Source: Kaistia hirudinis (GTDB lineage: Bacteria; Pseudomonadota; Alphaproteobacteria; Rhizobiales; Kaistiaceae). Taken from it: 64,000 bases of DNA. Both the position numbers and the translations under genes were made by a program. The notes beneath the pieces are model-generated. The model did no database searches. It had not been told where the DNA came from and saw only the letters and a list, made by a program, of their open reading frames with translations. Shown piece by piece: positions 30,323 to 41,253 of the stretch. The first letter of the stretch is position 1; each line of letters begins with the position of its first letter. The DNA lies in assembly GCF_014196455.1 (NCBI RefSeq), contig NZ_JACIDS010000003.1, positions 248,001 to 312,000 on the forward strand. The letters run 5' to 3'.

Positions 30323-33300
30323 GCCTCGCCCTCCTCGCCCTCGCCGAGCGCCCATTCGCGCACTCGTGCGAGATGGTCATAGGGGCTCTCGAAGCGGGTC
30401 TCGAACATCGGCCGGGCGCGCGAAATATAGCCGCGCTCGGGATCGCGATAGGCCGCGATCAGGTCGGCCAGCCGCGCAGCGGCCTCGGCGCCGAGCTCGT
30501 CGGGCGTGAGGTCCCGCACGGCCGTGCGGAAGGGTTCGCCCCGGCCGACCTGGCCGAGCCCGATCCAGCCGAGCAGCGCGACCGAGGCGCCGGCCGGCAA
30601 GCCGGTGAACGCGCCAGCCCGCGCCATGGCGACTTCGAGCGCCAATTGCGGTGCGAGACCGGTCGAAAGCTGCTTGGCGGTCGGCGGCGAGCCTGTCTTG
30701 AAATCGAGGATCTCGAGGCTGCCATCGTCGCGGACATCGATCCGGTCGGCGCGGCCGATCAGGCGGAAGCCGTCCGGCATGGTCCAGCTGCCCTCGATCT
30801 CGGCATGGCGCGCCGCGATTTCCGTCCGCCGGGCTTCCCAGGCGATGAACCAGTCGGCGATGGCGACGAAGCGCGGCCACCAGAGCGCATGAATGGCCGG
30901 AAAGGGCTCGACCAGCGCCAGCGCTTTCCGTCCGGATTCGAGCAGCGCCGTGCGGGCTCGTTCGTCGAACGGTCCGGCCCATGCGGCGGAGAAGGTGCCG
31001 AGCGCCTCGTGGATCAGCGTGCCGCGCATCGCCGGGTCCGGCGCGACGACGATCGGGTCGAGCTGACGGAGGCGCAGCACGCGGCGGGCATAGATCGCGT
31101 AGGGATCGCGCACCAGCGTCTCGATGTCGGTGACCGAGAGCTGGCGCGGCCGCGCGGCGAGCGGCGGCTTCGGGTTCGGCCGGGCGCTGGCACGCGCTAC
31201 CGGCGCGGCATCGAGCCCGCGCGCACAGTCGAGATAGCGCCGGCCCCGTTCTTCGAGTGCCGCCATCCGCGCCGGCCCGAGGCGCGCGCCGAGCCGCTGC
31301 ATCCAGCGCGCCGCGACGGTCGGTGCGCCGCCGCGCCGTTCGGATCGCGTCACCACGACATCGGGATTGGCGAGCGCCGCCGCGAAATCATGCGCGGAGA
31401 GGCCGAGACGGCGTTCCGGCGCTTCCAGCCCGAAGGCGAGCCGCATGGACCGCGACAGCCACGGGTCGGTGCGCGCCTCGCTCGGCCAGACGCCTTCGTC
31501 GAGCCCGGCCAGCACCATGCGGTCGACGCTCTGCAGGCGCGCTTCCAGCGTCCCCCAGATGAAGACGCGCCCATCGGCGACCGGCGGCCCGGGGACGGTC
31601 ACCGCGCCCATGGCGGCGTCGAGCAATCCCGGGAACTCCCCGGCGGTAAGCACCAGGTCCTCGGCCGCGTCGCCGCCGAGCCCATCCAGCAGCGTCGCGA
31701 GCGCCGTGCCGGCGGGACCAGCGGTCGCCGCCTCGCCGCCCGCCACCAGGAGCGCGTCGCCGAGCGCCGCCGCCATGGCGCTCAGGGGAATTGGTTCGCG
31801 GCTGCGGTTCAGCGCGACCGGCGGCGCCAGGGCCGCGGCGAAGCCGGCAAGCAGCGCTTCGGCGCTCGGGCGCTCTTCCGCGTCGAGCGCGGCGCCCGCG
31901 AGCGCGTCCTTGAGGCCGGCGAGGCCGCCCGGCAGCAGGCGGCCGCGGAACAGGCGGAGGTCCAGCAGCTCCGCGGCGCGGCGGCAGGCGGCGCGCTCCA
32001 TGCCGAAGGTCGCGAGCGGATGCTTGGCGAGCGCGATGAGGTCGAGCGGCGCGCCGTCGGAGGCGGCGGCGGCGAGCAGGAGGCGGGCCAGCACGCCGGG
32101 CGGCGCCGTGGCGAGCGGCCGGCCGGCCGAATCATCGACGGCAATGCCGAAGCGGCCGAGCTCGATGGCGACGCGGCCGGCAATGCGCCGGTCGGGCGTG
32201 ACCAAGGCGGCGGTACGGCCCGGCGTCTCGATCGTCTCGCGCAGCGCCAGCGCGATGGCGAGTGCCTCTTCCTGCTCGCTCTTGGCGACGACGAGCGCCA
32301 GGCTCTCTGTGGCCTCGCTTGGCGCGGGCGGCGTCTCGGCCCAGATTTCGGTCGTCGAAGCCGGTCGGAACGCATCCGAGACGAGCCGGCGGCGCGCTGC
32401 GATCGGGACCGGCAGCGTCCCGAGCTGTTCGACTTCGTCGCGCGCGACCTCGATCGCCGTCAGCAATTGCCGGAGGCCATATTGCGGATGCGCCGGCGCG
32501 GCCTCCGCCTCGCCCGGACCACCGATGGCCTGCCAGCCGGCCGCATCGAGGCCTTCGTCGAGATCGGGCAGGATGACGGCGCCGCGCGGCAGCCTTGCGA
32601 TGGTCGCGAGCAGGTGTGCCGTCGCCGGGATCGAGCCGGTCGAGCCGGCGGCGAGCACGATGCGGTCTCCGGCCGTGGCCGCCAGCCGGGCGGCCTCGGC
32701 GCGGATCAGCCGGTCGCGGCGGACGGACGGGTCGGTCCGCCCCGCCGCGGCCAGATGCGCCGGCCAGGCCTCGGAGACGATCTTCAGGAAATCGAGCGAA
32801 ACCTGCCAGTAGCGGGCGAGGTTGTCGGGTACGAGCGTGTTCAGGCCCTGCCAGTCGAGGCCGGCCGTCTCGACCTCGTCGATGAGGCGGGCGAGCTCGC
32901 CGGCAAGATGAAAGGCATCGGCGGCGGAGGCGGGAACGGGGGAGGGCGCGCCGTCGGGCAAAGCGAGCAGCTGGCGATGGATCAGGCTCGACCAGGCCGC
33001 CGTCAGCCGCGTCAGATGCAGCTGCCGTTCGAGCGGCGAGATCGCCGCCGGCAGGAGGACCCGCTCGCCCGGCGTCTCGAACGGGGCGAGCAGCAGGTCG
33101 GCCTCGTCGACATCGCCGATCGGCCGGATCGCCGGCAGGATCGCCGCTCCCGTACCGAGGCGGGCGAGGATCGCCGCATGCAGCGCGCGGGCGGCGCGGC
33201 GCGTCGGCAGGAAGATGGTGACGTCGCCGAGCGCCAGCGGATCATCGCCGATCGTGCCGAAGCGGCCCCCGAGCAGCGCATCGGCCAGGGTGGGCAGGAA

Positions 33301-33348
33301 GGCGAGGCCCGCTTGGATCGAGAAGAGGCGGGGGGCCGCGCGCGCCAT
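30319..33348 (-). CDS. addB: Double-strand break repair protein AddB (alphaproteobacterial type)
   Basis: 1009 residues. The N-terminal part is a helicase-like domain without a recognisable Walker A (the expected place reads FSIQAGLAFLPTLADAL), as is usual for alphaproteobacterial AddB. The C-terminal nuclease shows LSVTDIETLVRDPYAIYARRVLRLR and the catalytic LEILDFKTGSPP. The C-terminal Cys cluster that holds an iron-sulfur centre in Bacillus AddB is absent. It is 5 nt after murU and its ribosome-binding site overlaps the murU end. Confidence 0.93.
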   Translation of the reverse strand: MARAAPRLFSIQAGLAFLPTLADALLGGRFGTIGDDPLALGDVTIFLPTRRAARALHAAILARLGTGAAILPAIRPIGDVDEADLLLAPFETPGERVLLPAAISPLERQLHLTRLTAAWSSLIHRQLLALPDGAPSPVPASAADAFHLAGELARLIDEVETAGLDWQGLNTLVPDNLARYWQVSLDFLKIVSEAWPAHLAAAGRTDPSVRRDRLIRAEAARLAATAGDRIVLAAGSTGSIPATAHLLATIARLPRGAVILPDLDEGLDAAGWQAIGGPGEAEAAPAHPQYGLRQLLTAIEVARDEVEQLGTLPVPIAARRRLVSDAFRPASTTEIWAETPPAPSEATESLALVVAKSEQEEALAIALALRETIETPGRTAALVTPDRRIAGRVAIELGRFGIAVDDSAGRPLATAPPGVLARLLLAAAASDGAPLDLIALAKHPLATFGMERAACRRAAELLDLRLFRGRLLPGGLAGLKDALAGAALDAEERPSAEALLAGFAAALAPPVALNRSREPIPLSAMAAALGDALLVAGGEAATAGPAGTALATLLDGLGGDAAEDLVLTAGEFPGLLDAAMGAVTVPGPPVADGRVFIWGTLEARLQSVDRMVLAGLDEGVWPSEARTDPWLSRSMRLAFGLEAPERRLGLSAHDFAAALANPDVVVTRSERRGGAPTVAARWMQRLGARLGPARMAALEERGRRYLDCARGLDAAPVARASARPNPKPPLAARPRQLSVTDIETLVRDPYAIYARRVLRLRQLDPIVVAPDPAMRGTLIHEALGTFSAAWAGPFDERARTALLESGRKALALVEPFPAIHALWWPRFVAIADWFIAWEARRTEIAARHAEIEGSWTMPDGFRLIGRADRIDVRDDGSLEILDFKTGSPPTAKQLSTGLAPQLALEVAMARAGAFTGLPAGASVALLGWIGLGQVGRGEPFRTAVRDLTPDELGAEAAARLADLIAAYRDPERGYISRARPMFETRFESPYDHLARVREWALGEGEEGEA

Positions 33349-33353
33349 CCGCC

Positions 33354-34103
33354 TCAGGCAGCGCTTTCCTGGACGCGGATCTCGGCCTCGCGGATCGCCT
33401 CGGGCGTTCCGACATGCAGCCAGATTCCGTCCATGCGCACGCCGAAGAGCCGCCCGGCCTCGATCGCGCGATCGAACAGCGGGTTCAGCGAGAAGGATCC
33501 CTCCGGGGCACCGTCGAAGAGGCGCGGCGAGAGGATCGCGGCGCCTGAATAGACGAAGGGCGCAATGGTGCGCTCGGGCCGGCGCGTCAGGCGGCCATCC
33601 TTGTCCATGACGAAATCGCCGGGTCCCGGATAGCCGATCGACGAGACGGTCGGCGCCAGCATCAGCAGCGCATCCATCCGCTCATCGTCCCAGGCGGCGG
33701 CGAGCCAGTCGAGATTGGGCCGCGGCCCCTCGATCCAGAAACTGTCCGAATTCATCAGGTAGAAGGCGTCATTGCCGAGCAGGGGCAGCGCCTTCTTGAC
33801 GCCGCCGCCGGTCTCCAGCAGCTGGCCGCGCTCGTCCGAGACGATGATCTGCGGCGGCGGACGACGGCGCTTCACATGCGATTCGAGCAGCTGCGCCAGA
33901 TAATGGACATTGACCACGACGGTCTCGACGCCCGCCTCGGCGAGGCGGTCGAGCGCGTGGTCGAGCAGGGGACGGCCGGCCACTTCGATCAGCGGCTTCG
34001 GCACGGTCGCCGTGACCGGGCGCATGCGCTTGCCGATGCCGGCGGCGAGGATCATGGCCCGCTTGGGTCCGGCGGGCTTGCGGAAGGGGATGGGCGTACT
34101 CAT
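33354..34103 (-). CDS. murU: MurNAc-1-phosphate uridylyltransferase (MurU-like nucleotidyltransferase)
   Basis: 249 residues, a sugar-phosphate nucleotidyltransferase. The signature MILAAGIGKRMRPVTATVPKPLIEVAGRPLLDHALDRL is followed by ETGGGVKKALP and YLMNSDSFW. Located directly after a gene whose C-terminal half looks like AmgK, it matches the AmgK-MurU pair of the cell-wall recycling route (MurNAc to MurNAc-1-P to UDP-MurNAc), which bypasses de novo MurA synthesis. The substrate is inferred from pairing and similarity; a related sugar-1-phosphate is the alternative. Confidence 0.8.
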   Translation of the reverse strand: MSTPIPFRKPAGPKRAMILAAGIGKRMRPVTATVPKPLIEVAGRPLLDHALDRLAEAGVETVVVNVHYLAQLLESHVKRRRPPPQIIVSDERGQLLETGGGVKKALPLLGNDAFYLMNSDSFWIEGPRPNLDWLAAAWDDERMDALLMLAPTVSSIGYPGPGDFVMDKDGRLTRRPERTIAPFVYSGAAILSPRLFDGAPEGSFSLNPLFDRAIEAGRLFGVRMDGIWLHVGTPEAIREAEIRVQESAA

Positions 34104-34127
34104 CGAACGCTCTTCTTCTTCTTCGTC

Positions 34128-35660
34128 TCAAGGGCTCCCGGATGGAGCCGCAGCTTCGTCATAGGGCACATGCGATTCATACCAGAGCGCGAGGTCCGAC
34201 AGAACCGCGTGCTCGAAATTGCGCCGAAGATAGCCCCATACACGGGGAATGTGACGGAGATATTGGGGCTTGCCGAAGGAGGCAAGGCGGGCGAAGCCGC
34301 CGAGCACCTTGGTCGCGCGCTGCGCGCCGGAAATCGCATAGGCCGCGGCGAAGGCCTCCGCATCGAATGGGCCGAGCGCCTGGCGGCGGGCGATATAGCG
34401 CGCCTTCAGCGCACTCTCGAAGCCGGGCGCGATGTCGATGCGCACGTCCTGGCCGAGCGAGGCGACGTCGTAGGCCGAGGCGCCGATCATCGCGTCCTGA
34501 TGATCGAGGATACCGATCCGCGCCGTGCCCTGCCGGTGCGGCAGATAGATGAGATTGGGCGAATGATAGTCGCGCAGCAGCCAGCTCTTCTCGGCCTTGT
34601 CGAAGCGGGCGAAGAGTGAGCGCCAGATCGCGGCGAAGGCGGCCTCGGCGTCGGCCGCAAGCGTGACGCCGACAAGCGGCGCGTACCAGCGCGGCAGCAG
34701 ATCGACCTCGATCGCGAAGGCGGCCGCGTCGAAGGGCGGCACGCGATAGGTGCCGCCATCCGGCAGTGGCAGGGCGCTCGGCCGACGCGTGGCATGCAGT
34801 TCGGCCAGCACCTCGGCCGCCAGCGCATAGCGCTCGAAATCCGGTTCGCCATGGCGGATGATGCCCTCGCTGCCGAGATCTTCGAGCAGCAGCAGCCCGT
34901 CCTCGATGTCGGTGGCGAGGAGCGCGGGGGCGGAGAAGCCGGCGGCGCGGATCGCGAGGTCCATGGCGACGAAGGGAACGACATCGGTCGCGCGATGGGC
35001 GACCTCGTCATAGGTGCCGCCGCCGGGCAAGGGCGGTCCGGGCTGGCGCGCCGGCGCATTCATCAGCACGGCGCTCGATCCGTGTCCGCCGGCGTCCTCG
35101 CTCAGCGTTACGCGCTCATAGGCCCGCGTCGAGGCATCGCCCTGGAGATGCCGCCGCGTGGCGCCCGGCCAGGCCGATCGGTCGAGGAAGGCGCGGATGG
35201 CGAGCGTGCGGGCGATGCGGCCCGCCCAGGCATCGGGCATGGTGAGGATCGCGCGCCGGCCATGGCCCTCATCGTCGAGACGGATCGCGAGCGCGTCACC
35301 CTGAATGAAATCGCCGCCGCGTTCCGGCCACTCGACCAGCGCCGCGCCGCTCAAAAGCGCCTCGTCGAGGCCGAGCTCCAGCAATTCCGACGGATCGCCG
35401 AGGCGGTAGAGGTCGAGATGGGCGATGGCGAGGCGCAGCGGATAGGACTGCACCAGCGTGAAGGTCGGGCTCGGCACCTCCAGCGCGTCATCGTCGGCGA
35501 TCGCGCGGATCAGCGCCCGGGCGAGGGTCGACTTGCCGGCACCGAGGCCGCCTTCGAGCAGGACGAGATCGCCAGCCTTCAGGATCGCGGCGATATCCTC
35601 GCCGAGCCGGCGCGTCGCCGCCTCGTCGGGCAGCAGCAGCGAGACCGTCGCCGCGCTCAT
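34128..35660 (-). CDS. TsaE - AmgK-like fusion: tRNA t6A ATPase plus sugar kinase
   Basis: 510 residues in two parts. Residues 1 to about 150 are TsaE (YjeE), the ATPase of tRNA N6-threonylcarbamoyladenosine synthesis: Walker A GGLGAGKST at 37-45, then VPSPTFTLVQSYP and HLDLYRLGDPSELLELGLDEAL. Residues about 155-500 are an APH-fold kinase resembling AmgK: LLRDYHSPNLIYL with the catalytic Asp, and ILDHQDAMIGASAYDVASLGQDVR with the metal-binding residues. The join is continuous with no internal stop. The start overlaps the divL stop (ATGA) and murU follows 24 nt later. The fusion is known in related rhizobia; why the two activities are joined is unclear. Confidence 0.88.
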   Translation of the reverse strand: MSAATVSLLLPDEAATRRLGEDIAAILKAGDLVLLEGGLGAGKSTLARALIRAIADDDALEVPSPTFTLVQSYPLRLAIAHLDLYRLGDPSELLELGLDEALLSGAALVEWPERGGDFIQGDALAIRLDDEGHGRRAILTMPDAWAGRIARTLAIRAFLDRSAWPGATRRHLQGDASTRAYERVTLSEDAGGHGSSAVLMNAPARQPGPPLPGGGTYDEVAHRATDVVPFVAMDLAIRAAGFSAPALLATDIEDGLLLLEDLGSEGIIRHGEPDFERYALAAEVLAELHATRRPSALPLPDGGTYRVPPFDAAAFAIEVDLLPRWYAPLVGVTLAADAEAAFAAIWRSLFARFDKAEKSWLLRDYHSPNLIYLPHRQGTARIGILDHQDAMIGASAYDVASLGQDVRIDIAPGFESALKARYIARRQALGPFDAEAFAAAYAISGAQRATKVLGGFARLASFGKPQYLRHIPRVWGYLRRNFEHAVLSDLALWYESHVPYDEAAAPSGSP

Positions 35661-38143
35661 TCCGCCGCTTCGGCCATCGCGCTCGGGCGGATCGGCAGGC
35701 GCACCGTCACGGTCGTGCCGCGGCCCTCCTCCGAGGCGATCGCGACCTTGCCGCCATGCAGTTCGACGAAGCTGCGCACGATGGCGAGGCCGAGCCCGGC
35801 GCCGCCGCGCGCCGCGCCCGAGGCGCGGCTCTCGAAGCGGTCGAAGACCTGGCTGATGAACTCGGCCGAAATGCCGGGGCCCTCGTCCGCCACGGCGAAC
35901 TCGACGAATTCGCCCGCCCGCTTCGCGGTGAGGCTGACGCGGCTGCCGGCCGGCGAGAAGCCGACGGCGTTGGAGAGGAGATTGTAGAGGATCTGGCGGA
36001 TGCGCTTCTCGTCGCCGACGAAGCTGCCGATATCCGGCGCGATCGTCGTTTCCAGGCGGATGCGCGATTCGGCGAGGCGGTCGCGCACGCCCTCGCTCGC
36101 CGCCGCGACGGTCGCCGCTACGTCGACATCGGCCAGCTCCAGCGTGATGATGCCGGCGTCGACCGTGGCGAGGTCGAGGATGTCGTTCACGATGGCGAGC
36201 AGCGTGTTGCTGGAGGAGAGGATGTAGCCGGTATAGTCGCGCTGCTTGTCGTTCAGCGGCCCGATCGTCACATCCGAGAGCAGCTGCGCGAAGCCGATGA
36301 TGTTGGTCAGCGGCGAGCGGAGTTCATAGGAGACGTGCTGGATGAAGGCGTTCTTGAGCCCGTCCGCGGCTTCCAGCGCCTCGTTGCGCTCGCCCAGCGC
36401 GCGGGCGACGCGGACCGAATCCGACACGTCGACAAAGGTGACCATGGTCTGCCCGTTCGGCAGCGGAATGGTCGAATAATCGATGACGCGGCCATCGCGC
36501 CGCTCCATGCGTCCGCTCTTCGGCGCACGCCGCTCGCCGAGGCCGATGACGGCGCCCGAAAGTGCGGCCCATTCCTCCGCCTTGTCGTGCAGGCGGCGGC
36601 AGGCGCGCACGATCTCGCCGACATGCGGCCGTCCGGCGAGAAGATCGCGGTCGATCTGCCAGATCTCGGCGAAGGCGGGATTGTCGAGCCGCAGCCGCCC
36701 GTCCGAGCCGAACACGGCGACGCCCTCGGCGAGATGATCGAGCGTCTCGCCCTGCACCTGGATCAGCGCGTTATAGCGGCTCTCGAGATCGAGCCGTTCG
36801 GTCACGTTCTCGTAGATCCACGTCATGCCGCCCTGGGGGTGCGGATTGGCGATGACGCGCAGCGTCTGCCCGTCGGGCAGGTGCCACCAATATTCGCGCG
36901 AATCGAGCGACTGATAGGCGGCGAGAACCTCGTTGCGCCAGCTCTTGAAGTCGGCCTGCTCGGGGATCCGCCGCGCCGCGCGCATGGCGTCCAGCACGGC
37001 GCTCTCGCTCGGCATGCCGGCGAGGAACGCCTCGTCGAGGCCGAACAGCGCGCGGAAGGCGGCATTGTAGGAGCGCAGCCGCCGATCCGGTCCGAAGATC
37101 GCGACGGCGGTGGCGAGCTGGTCGAGCGTGCGCGCATGGAACTCGATCATGCGGCGCATCTGGGTCTGCAGCGTATCGAGCTCGCTGATATCGGCGGCGA
37201 TGCCGGCGCTGCCCGCCTCGGAGACCACATCGATCACGTCGAACATGCGCCGCTCGCCGGCAACGACGATCGGCAGGCGGCCGGAGAAATAGGGCGCCGC
37301 CGCATGGGCGCGGATGACCGTCTGGCGGCCGGGCGTGTCGATCAGCTCGACACCGCGCGCCACCGCATCCTCGGGGCTCGCCGCCTCGGCCGCGCGCGCA
37401 AAGGCCTCGTTCACCCATTCGAGCCGGCCGTCGCGGCCGCGGATCCAGGCGGGCATGGCCGACGCCTCGAAGAGCGCGCGCATCGCGGCGATCTCCTGGA
37501 CGACGCGGCGATGCCGCCCCTCAAGCTCGGCGAGCGCCAGGCGGTCGCCGGAGAGATCGCGGAACCGCGCCACCGCCCGTCCGGCCGCAGTGCGCCCGCT
37601 CGCCTCGATCAGGCGGCCGGCCTGCGTCTCGAGGGCGAGCACGAAGGATTCGCCGCTGCGGCGCAGCCGCTCGATCGCCGCCTCGAGCCGGGACGCGGCG
37701 CCGGGCGTCAGCCAGGTGCCGAAGGCGAGGAAATGCGAGCGTTCGTCCGGCGCACCGCTGAGGGCCGGCAGGCGGCCCATCACCAGCGGCGTCTCGCCGG
37801 CGCCGCTCCAGGCGACGAGGCGCTGGTCGTCCACGTCGACGAGTGCCTCGGCGCGGTCGGCCGCAGCGCGCAGATCCGCGAGGCGCAGCCGCAGCGCGGC
37901 ATTCTCGCGCTCGGCGCGGCGGCGTCCGCGCAGCAGCACGGCGACGGAAAGGACGGAGAAGAGGATGACACCGACGCTGGCCGACAGGGCGACGACGCCG
38001 GCCGGTCCGGGCAGCGCGGCGAATTCTACCGGCAGCGGGCCCGCGAACGCCGGATGTCGAGCGGAGAGGAGAACCGGAGCGGCGACGGCGGTGGCGCAAA
38101 GCGCCGCCCGAATCCCTCTCGATTTCCTGCGATGCCAAGGCAT
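35657..38143 (-). CDS. divL: DivL-type PAS sensor pseudokinase (Tyr in place of His)
   Basis: 828 residues. An N-terminal hydrophobic segment and a membrane helix (about 47-70) precede several PAS domains (about 235-340, 345-450, 460-560), then a histidine-kinase dimerisation region and an HATPase domain (NLLSNAVGFS, DEGPGIS, GGAGLGLAI). The phospho-acceptor box reads QHVSYELRSPL: Tyr606 stands where kinases have His, the hallmark of Caulobacter DivL, which controls CckA and thereby CtrA. A perfect CtrA box lies about 190 bp upstream. First gene of the series divL > tsaE-amgK > murU > addB > addA > trxA. Orthology is inferred from the Tyr and domain layout. Confidence 0.87.
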   Translation of the reverse strand: MPWHRRKSRGIRAALCATAVAAPVLLSARHPAFAGPLPVEFAALPGPAGVVALSASVGVILFSVLSVAVLLRGRRRAERENAALRLRLADLRAAADRAEALVDVDDQRLVAWSGAGETPLVMGRLPALSGAPDERSHFLAFGTWLTPGAASRLEAAIERLRRSGESFVLALETQAGRLIEASGRTAAGRAVARFRDLSGDRLALAELEGRHRRVVQEIAAMRALFEASAMPAWIRGRDGRLEWVNEAFARAAEAASPEDAVARGVELIDTPGRQTVIRAHAAAPYFSGRLPIVVAGERRMFDVIDVVSEAGSAGIAADISELDTLQTQMRRMIEFHARTLDQLATAVAIFGPDRRLRSYNAAFRALFGLDEAFLAGMPSESAVLDAMRAARRIPEQADFKSWRNEVLAAYQSLDSREYWWHLPDGQTLRVIANPHPQGGMTWIYENVTERLDLESRYNALIQVQGETLDHLAEGVAVFGSDGRLRLDNPAFAEIWQIDRDLLAGRPHVGEIVRACRRLHDKAEEWAALSGAVIGLGERRAPKSGRMERRDGRVIDYSTIPLPNGQTMVTFVDVSDSVRVARALGERNEALEAADGLKNAFIQHVSYELRSPLTNIIGFAQLLSDVTIGPLNDKQRDYTGYILSSSNTLLAIVNDILDLATVDAGIITLELADVDVAATVAAASEGVRDRLAESRIRLETTIAPDIGSFVGDEKRIRQILYNLLSNAVGFSPAGSRVSLTAKRAGEFVEFAVADEGPGISAEFISQVFDRFESRASGAARGGAGLGLAIVRSFVELHGGKVAIASEEGRGTTVTVRLPIRPSAMAEAAE

Positions 38144-38328
38144 GCGACAGGCCCTTCCGCCCTTTGGAACATTGAGATCAACCCGCCTCCGACGCCGACG
38201 AGCTACTATGGCAACGCGCGAATCACCCTAATGTAGCGGTTTGGGGAATCCCCTGAAAAGTCGATCCTGGGGAGAAACGGCCCGACCGCCCGCTGATCGC
38301 CCGCCGAACGATTGTCGGCCCTGCATGG

Positions 38329-38343
38329 TTAATCAGTCGTTAA
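38329..38343 (-). promoter_or_regulatory. CtrA-binding box upstream of divL
   Basis: On the minus strand TTAA-CGACTGA-TTAAC matches the full CtrA consensus TTAA-N7-TTAAC (the terminal C is at 38328). It lies about 186 bp before the divL start codon, in a 420-bp gene-free gap. No other full match was noticed in the parts of the window searched by eye. Confidence 0.65.
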
Positions 38344-38513
38344 GCAAGAATAACTATATATAGTATGTGTATAAGTATCGGGCCACGATCGGTTGATTTC
38401 GGTCGCGCCCTGCTCTTTCTTCATGCCACAGCTGCGCTCTGGTGTCGCGTGCGATGTCGCAGGCGAGGGCGGAACGCCCTGTCGCGGGGGCCCGAGGCAG
38501 GCCCCGAAATGCA

Positions 38514-38541
38514 ATACGCCGCGCCTTGCGGCGCGGCGTAT
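38514..38541 (-). terminator. Hairpin terminator of pckA
   Basis: ATACGCCGCGCC-TTGC-GGCGCGGCGTAT, a perfect 12-bp stem, 22 bp beyond the pckA stop. On the minus strand it is followed by TGCATTTCGG, a weak T tract. Confidence 0.65.
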
Positions 38542-38563
38542 CGATGATGTCACCGACCGTGTG

Positions 38564-40168
<1,605 letters not shown>

Positions 40169-40491
40169 AGTGGATCTCCTCGATAAGGACGCCGCGCTGC
40201 GGGTCCTCGCTACAATTGCAGTCGATAAGGAAGATCGCCGGGCCAGATGGGTCAGGCCCGCTCGAGCCGACGTTTCGTCACGCCGGCGCAGGACCCTAGG
40301 GTTCCCGCTGTTTTTTTCGCAAGCAGAAGGATCGGCTTACGCTGCGCTGCAGTAGATAAAATCGATTTAGGATGGTGCGACGAAGCAACGCGGTTAATGC
40401 TTGGAATTCTTAGGTTTCCGAATAAAAGCAAGGGGATGTTGATCCGGCTCCGAATATTGCGGAGCCGGTTCGAGGCCATTTTTGCGGGCCT
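40169..40491. other. pckA promoter region with a hairpin after the HugZ-like gene
   Basis: 323 bp with no gene. CCGGCTCCG-AATATTG-CGGAGCCGG (40444-40468) is a 9-bp-stem hairpin 24 bp after the HugZ-like stop, probably its terminator although no clear T tract follows. An AT-richer stretch at 40350-40430 is the likely pckA promoter area; I could not fix -35/-10 elements. Confidence 0.45.
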
Positions 40492-41214
40492 TCAAGGGCG
40501 CTGGCGCGCCTCCTTGGCGAAACTCTTCAGATAGCCCCCGGCTTCGGCCACCGTGGCCGCCCGCTCGGGGAAGCCGAGCCGCGCCCGGCCGGCGGCGGAG
40601 GCGAGATCGATCCCCTCCGGATCGCAGCCGGTCATGCGCCAGTTCGAATGCGGCAGGCCGAGCAGCTTCTGCGCATAGAGCGCGATGGCGTCGGAATGGT
40701 CGTCGTTCATATGCTCGACGACCATGACCTCCCCGGCGCGAAGATCATCGCACCCCCCGAGGTCGGTGAGGAGATCGGCGGGAGCGACCGGAACGATGCG
40801 GCCGAAGCCGGCGACCAGATGCGACGCTTCGATCTCGAAGACGTAGATGTGGAAATCCGCGAAGCTCGATGCGCCGTCGCCATGCATCTGCCGGTAGCGC
40901 CAGGCCGCATGCGTATCGGTGCTCTGCGCGAGCCGGCCGGTCACGGTCAGCCGCGCGCCGGCCAGCGGGTTGCCGCCCTCGCCGCCGGGGGCGACGAAGA
41001 GCAGCGAGGCGCGCGGGTCGCGCTTCAGGTTCTTCGAATGGACCGCGAGATCGGAAAGCGACAGCACCGGGCGCCCGTCCGGCAGCGTCGCGAAGGTGAC
41101 GAGCGAGACGAAGGGTCCGCCCGTCTCGTCCAGCGTGCCGAAGCTGGCCGCGCCGGCGCTGCGGATGATGCTGCGGGCAGTGGCGACGGGGTCGAACGGG
41201 GTCTCTGCGCTCAT
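40492..41214 (-). CDS. HugZ-like pyridoxamine-5'-phosphate-oxidase-fold protein with DUF2470 domain
   Basis: 240 residues. The N-terminal split-barrel domain ([56 protein letters not shown]) is followed by a C-terminal DUF2470 region with [21 protein letters not shown] and [12 protein letters not shown]. This arrangement is that of HugZ-type haem-handling proteins, cytoplasmic and often iron-regulated. Haem binding is family knowledge and not evident from residues here. A TGA-N9-TCA iron-responsive-type motif lies 40 bp upstream. Divergent from chvI. Confidence 0.83.
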   Translation of the reverse strand: MSAETPFDPVATARSIIRSAGAASFGTLDETGGPFVSLVTFATLPDGRPVLSLSDLAVHSKNLKRDPRASLLFVAPGGEGGNPLAGARLTVTGRLAQSTDTHAAWRYRQMHGDGASSFADFHIYVFEIEASHLVAGFGRIVPVAPADLLTDLGGCDDLRAGEVMVVEHMNDDHSDAIALYAQKLLGLPHSNWRMTGCDPEGIDLASAAGRARLGFPERAATVAEAGGYLKSFAKEARQRP

Positions 41215-41253
41215 GTCCGATCGGGCCTTTCTGGTCGTTCGATCGCTTAAAGA

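Larger units (their letters stand above)
38144..38563. other. Intergenic region between divL and pckA
   Basis: 420 bp without a credible gene; a 74-codon minus-strand frame has no recognisable content. It holds the CtrA box, an AT-rich patch with the perfect 12-bp palindrome ACTATATATAGT at 38353-38364, and the pckA terminator at 38514-38541. The AT-rich patch is the likely promoter area of the divL series. Confidence 0.55.

Noticed and set aside
27482-33552. Very long plus-strand open frames (966 and 1059 codons) opposite addA and addB
   Set aside because: Antisense shadows produced by high third-position GC; the minus-strand frames carry complete helicase/nuclease motifs.
35756-38236. 826-codon plus-strand open frame opposite divL
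   Set aside because: Low-complexity Arg/Ala/Gly/Asp/Glu composition and no domain; mirrors the DivL coding strand.
38329-38553. 74-codon minus-strand frame between divL and pckA
   Set aside because: It overlaps the pckA terminator, has no good ribosome-binding site or family, and lies in the regulatory gap.
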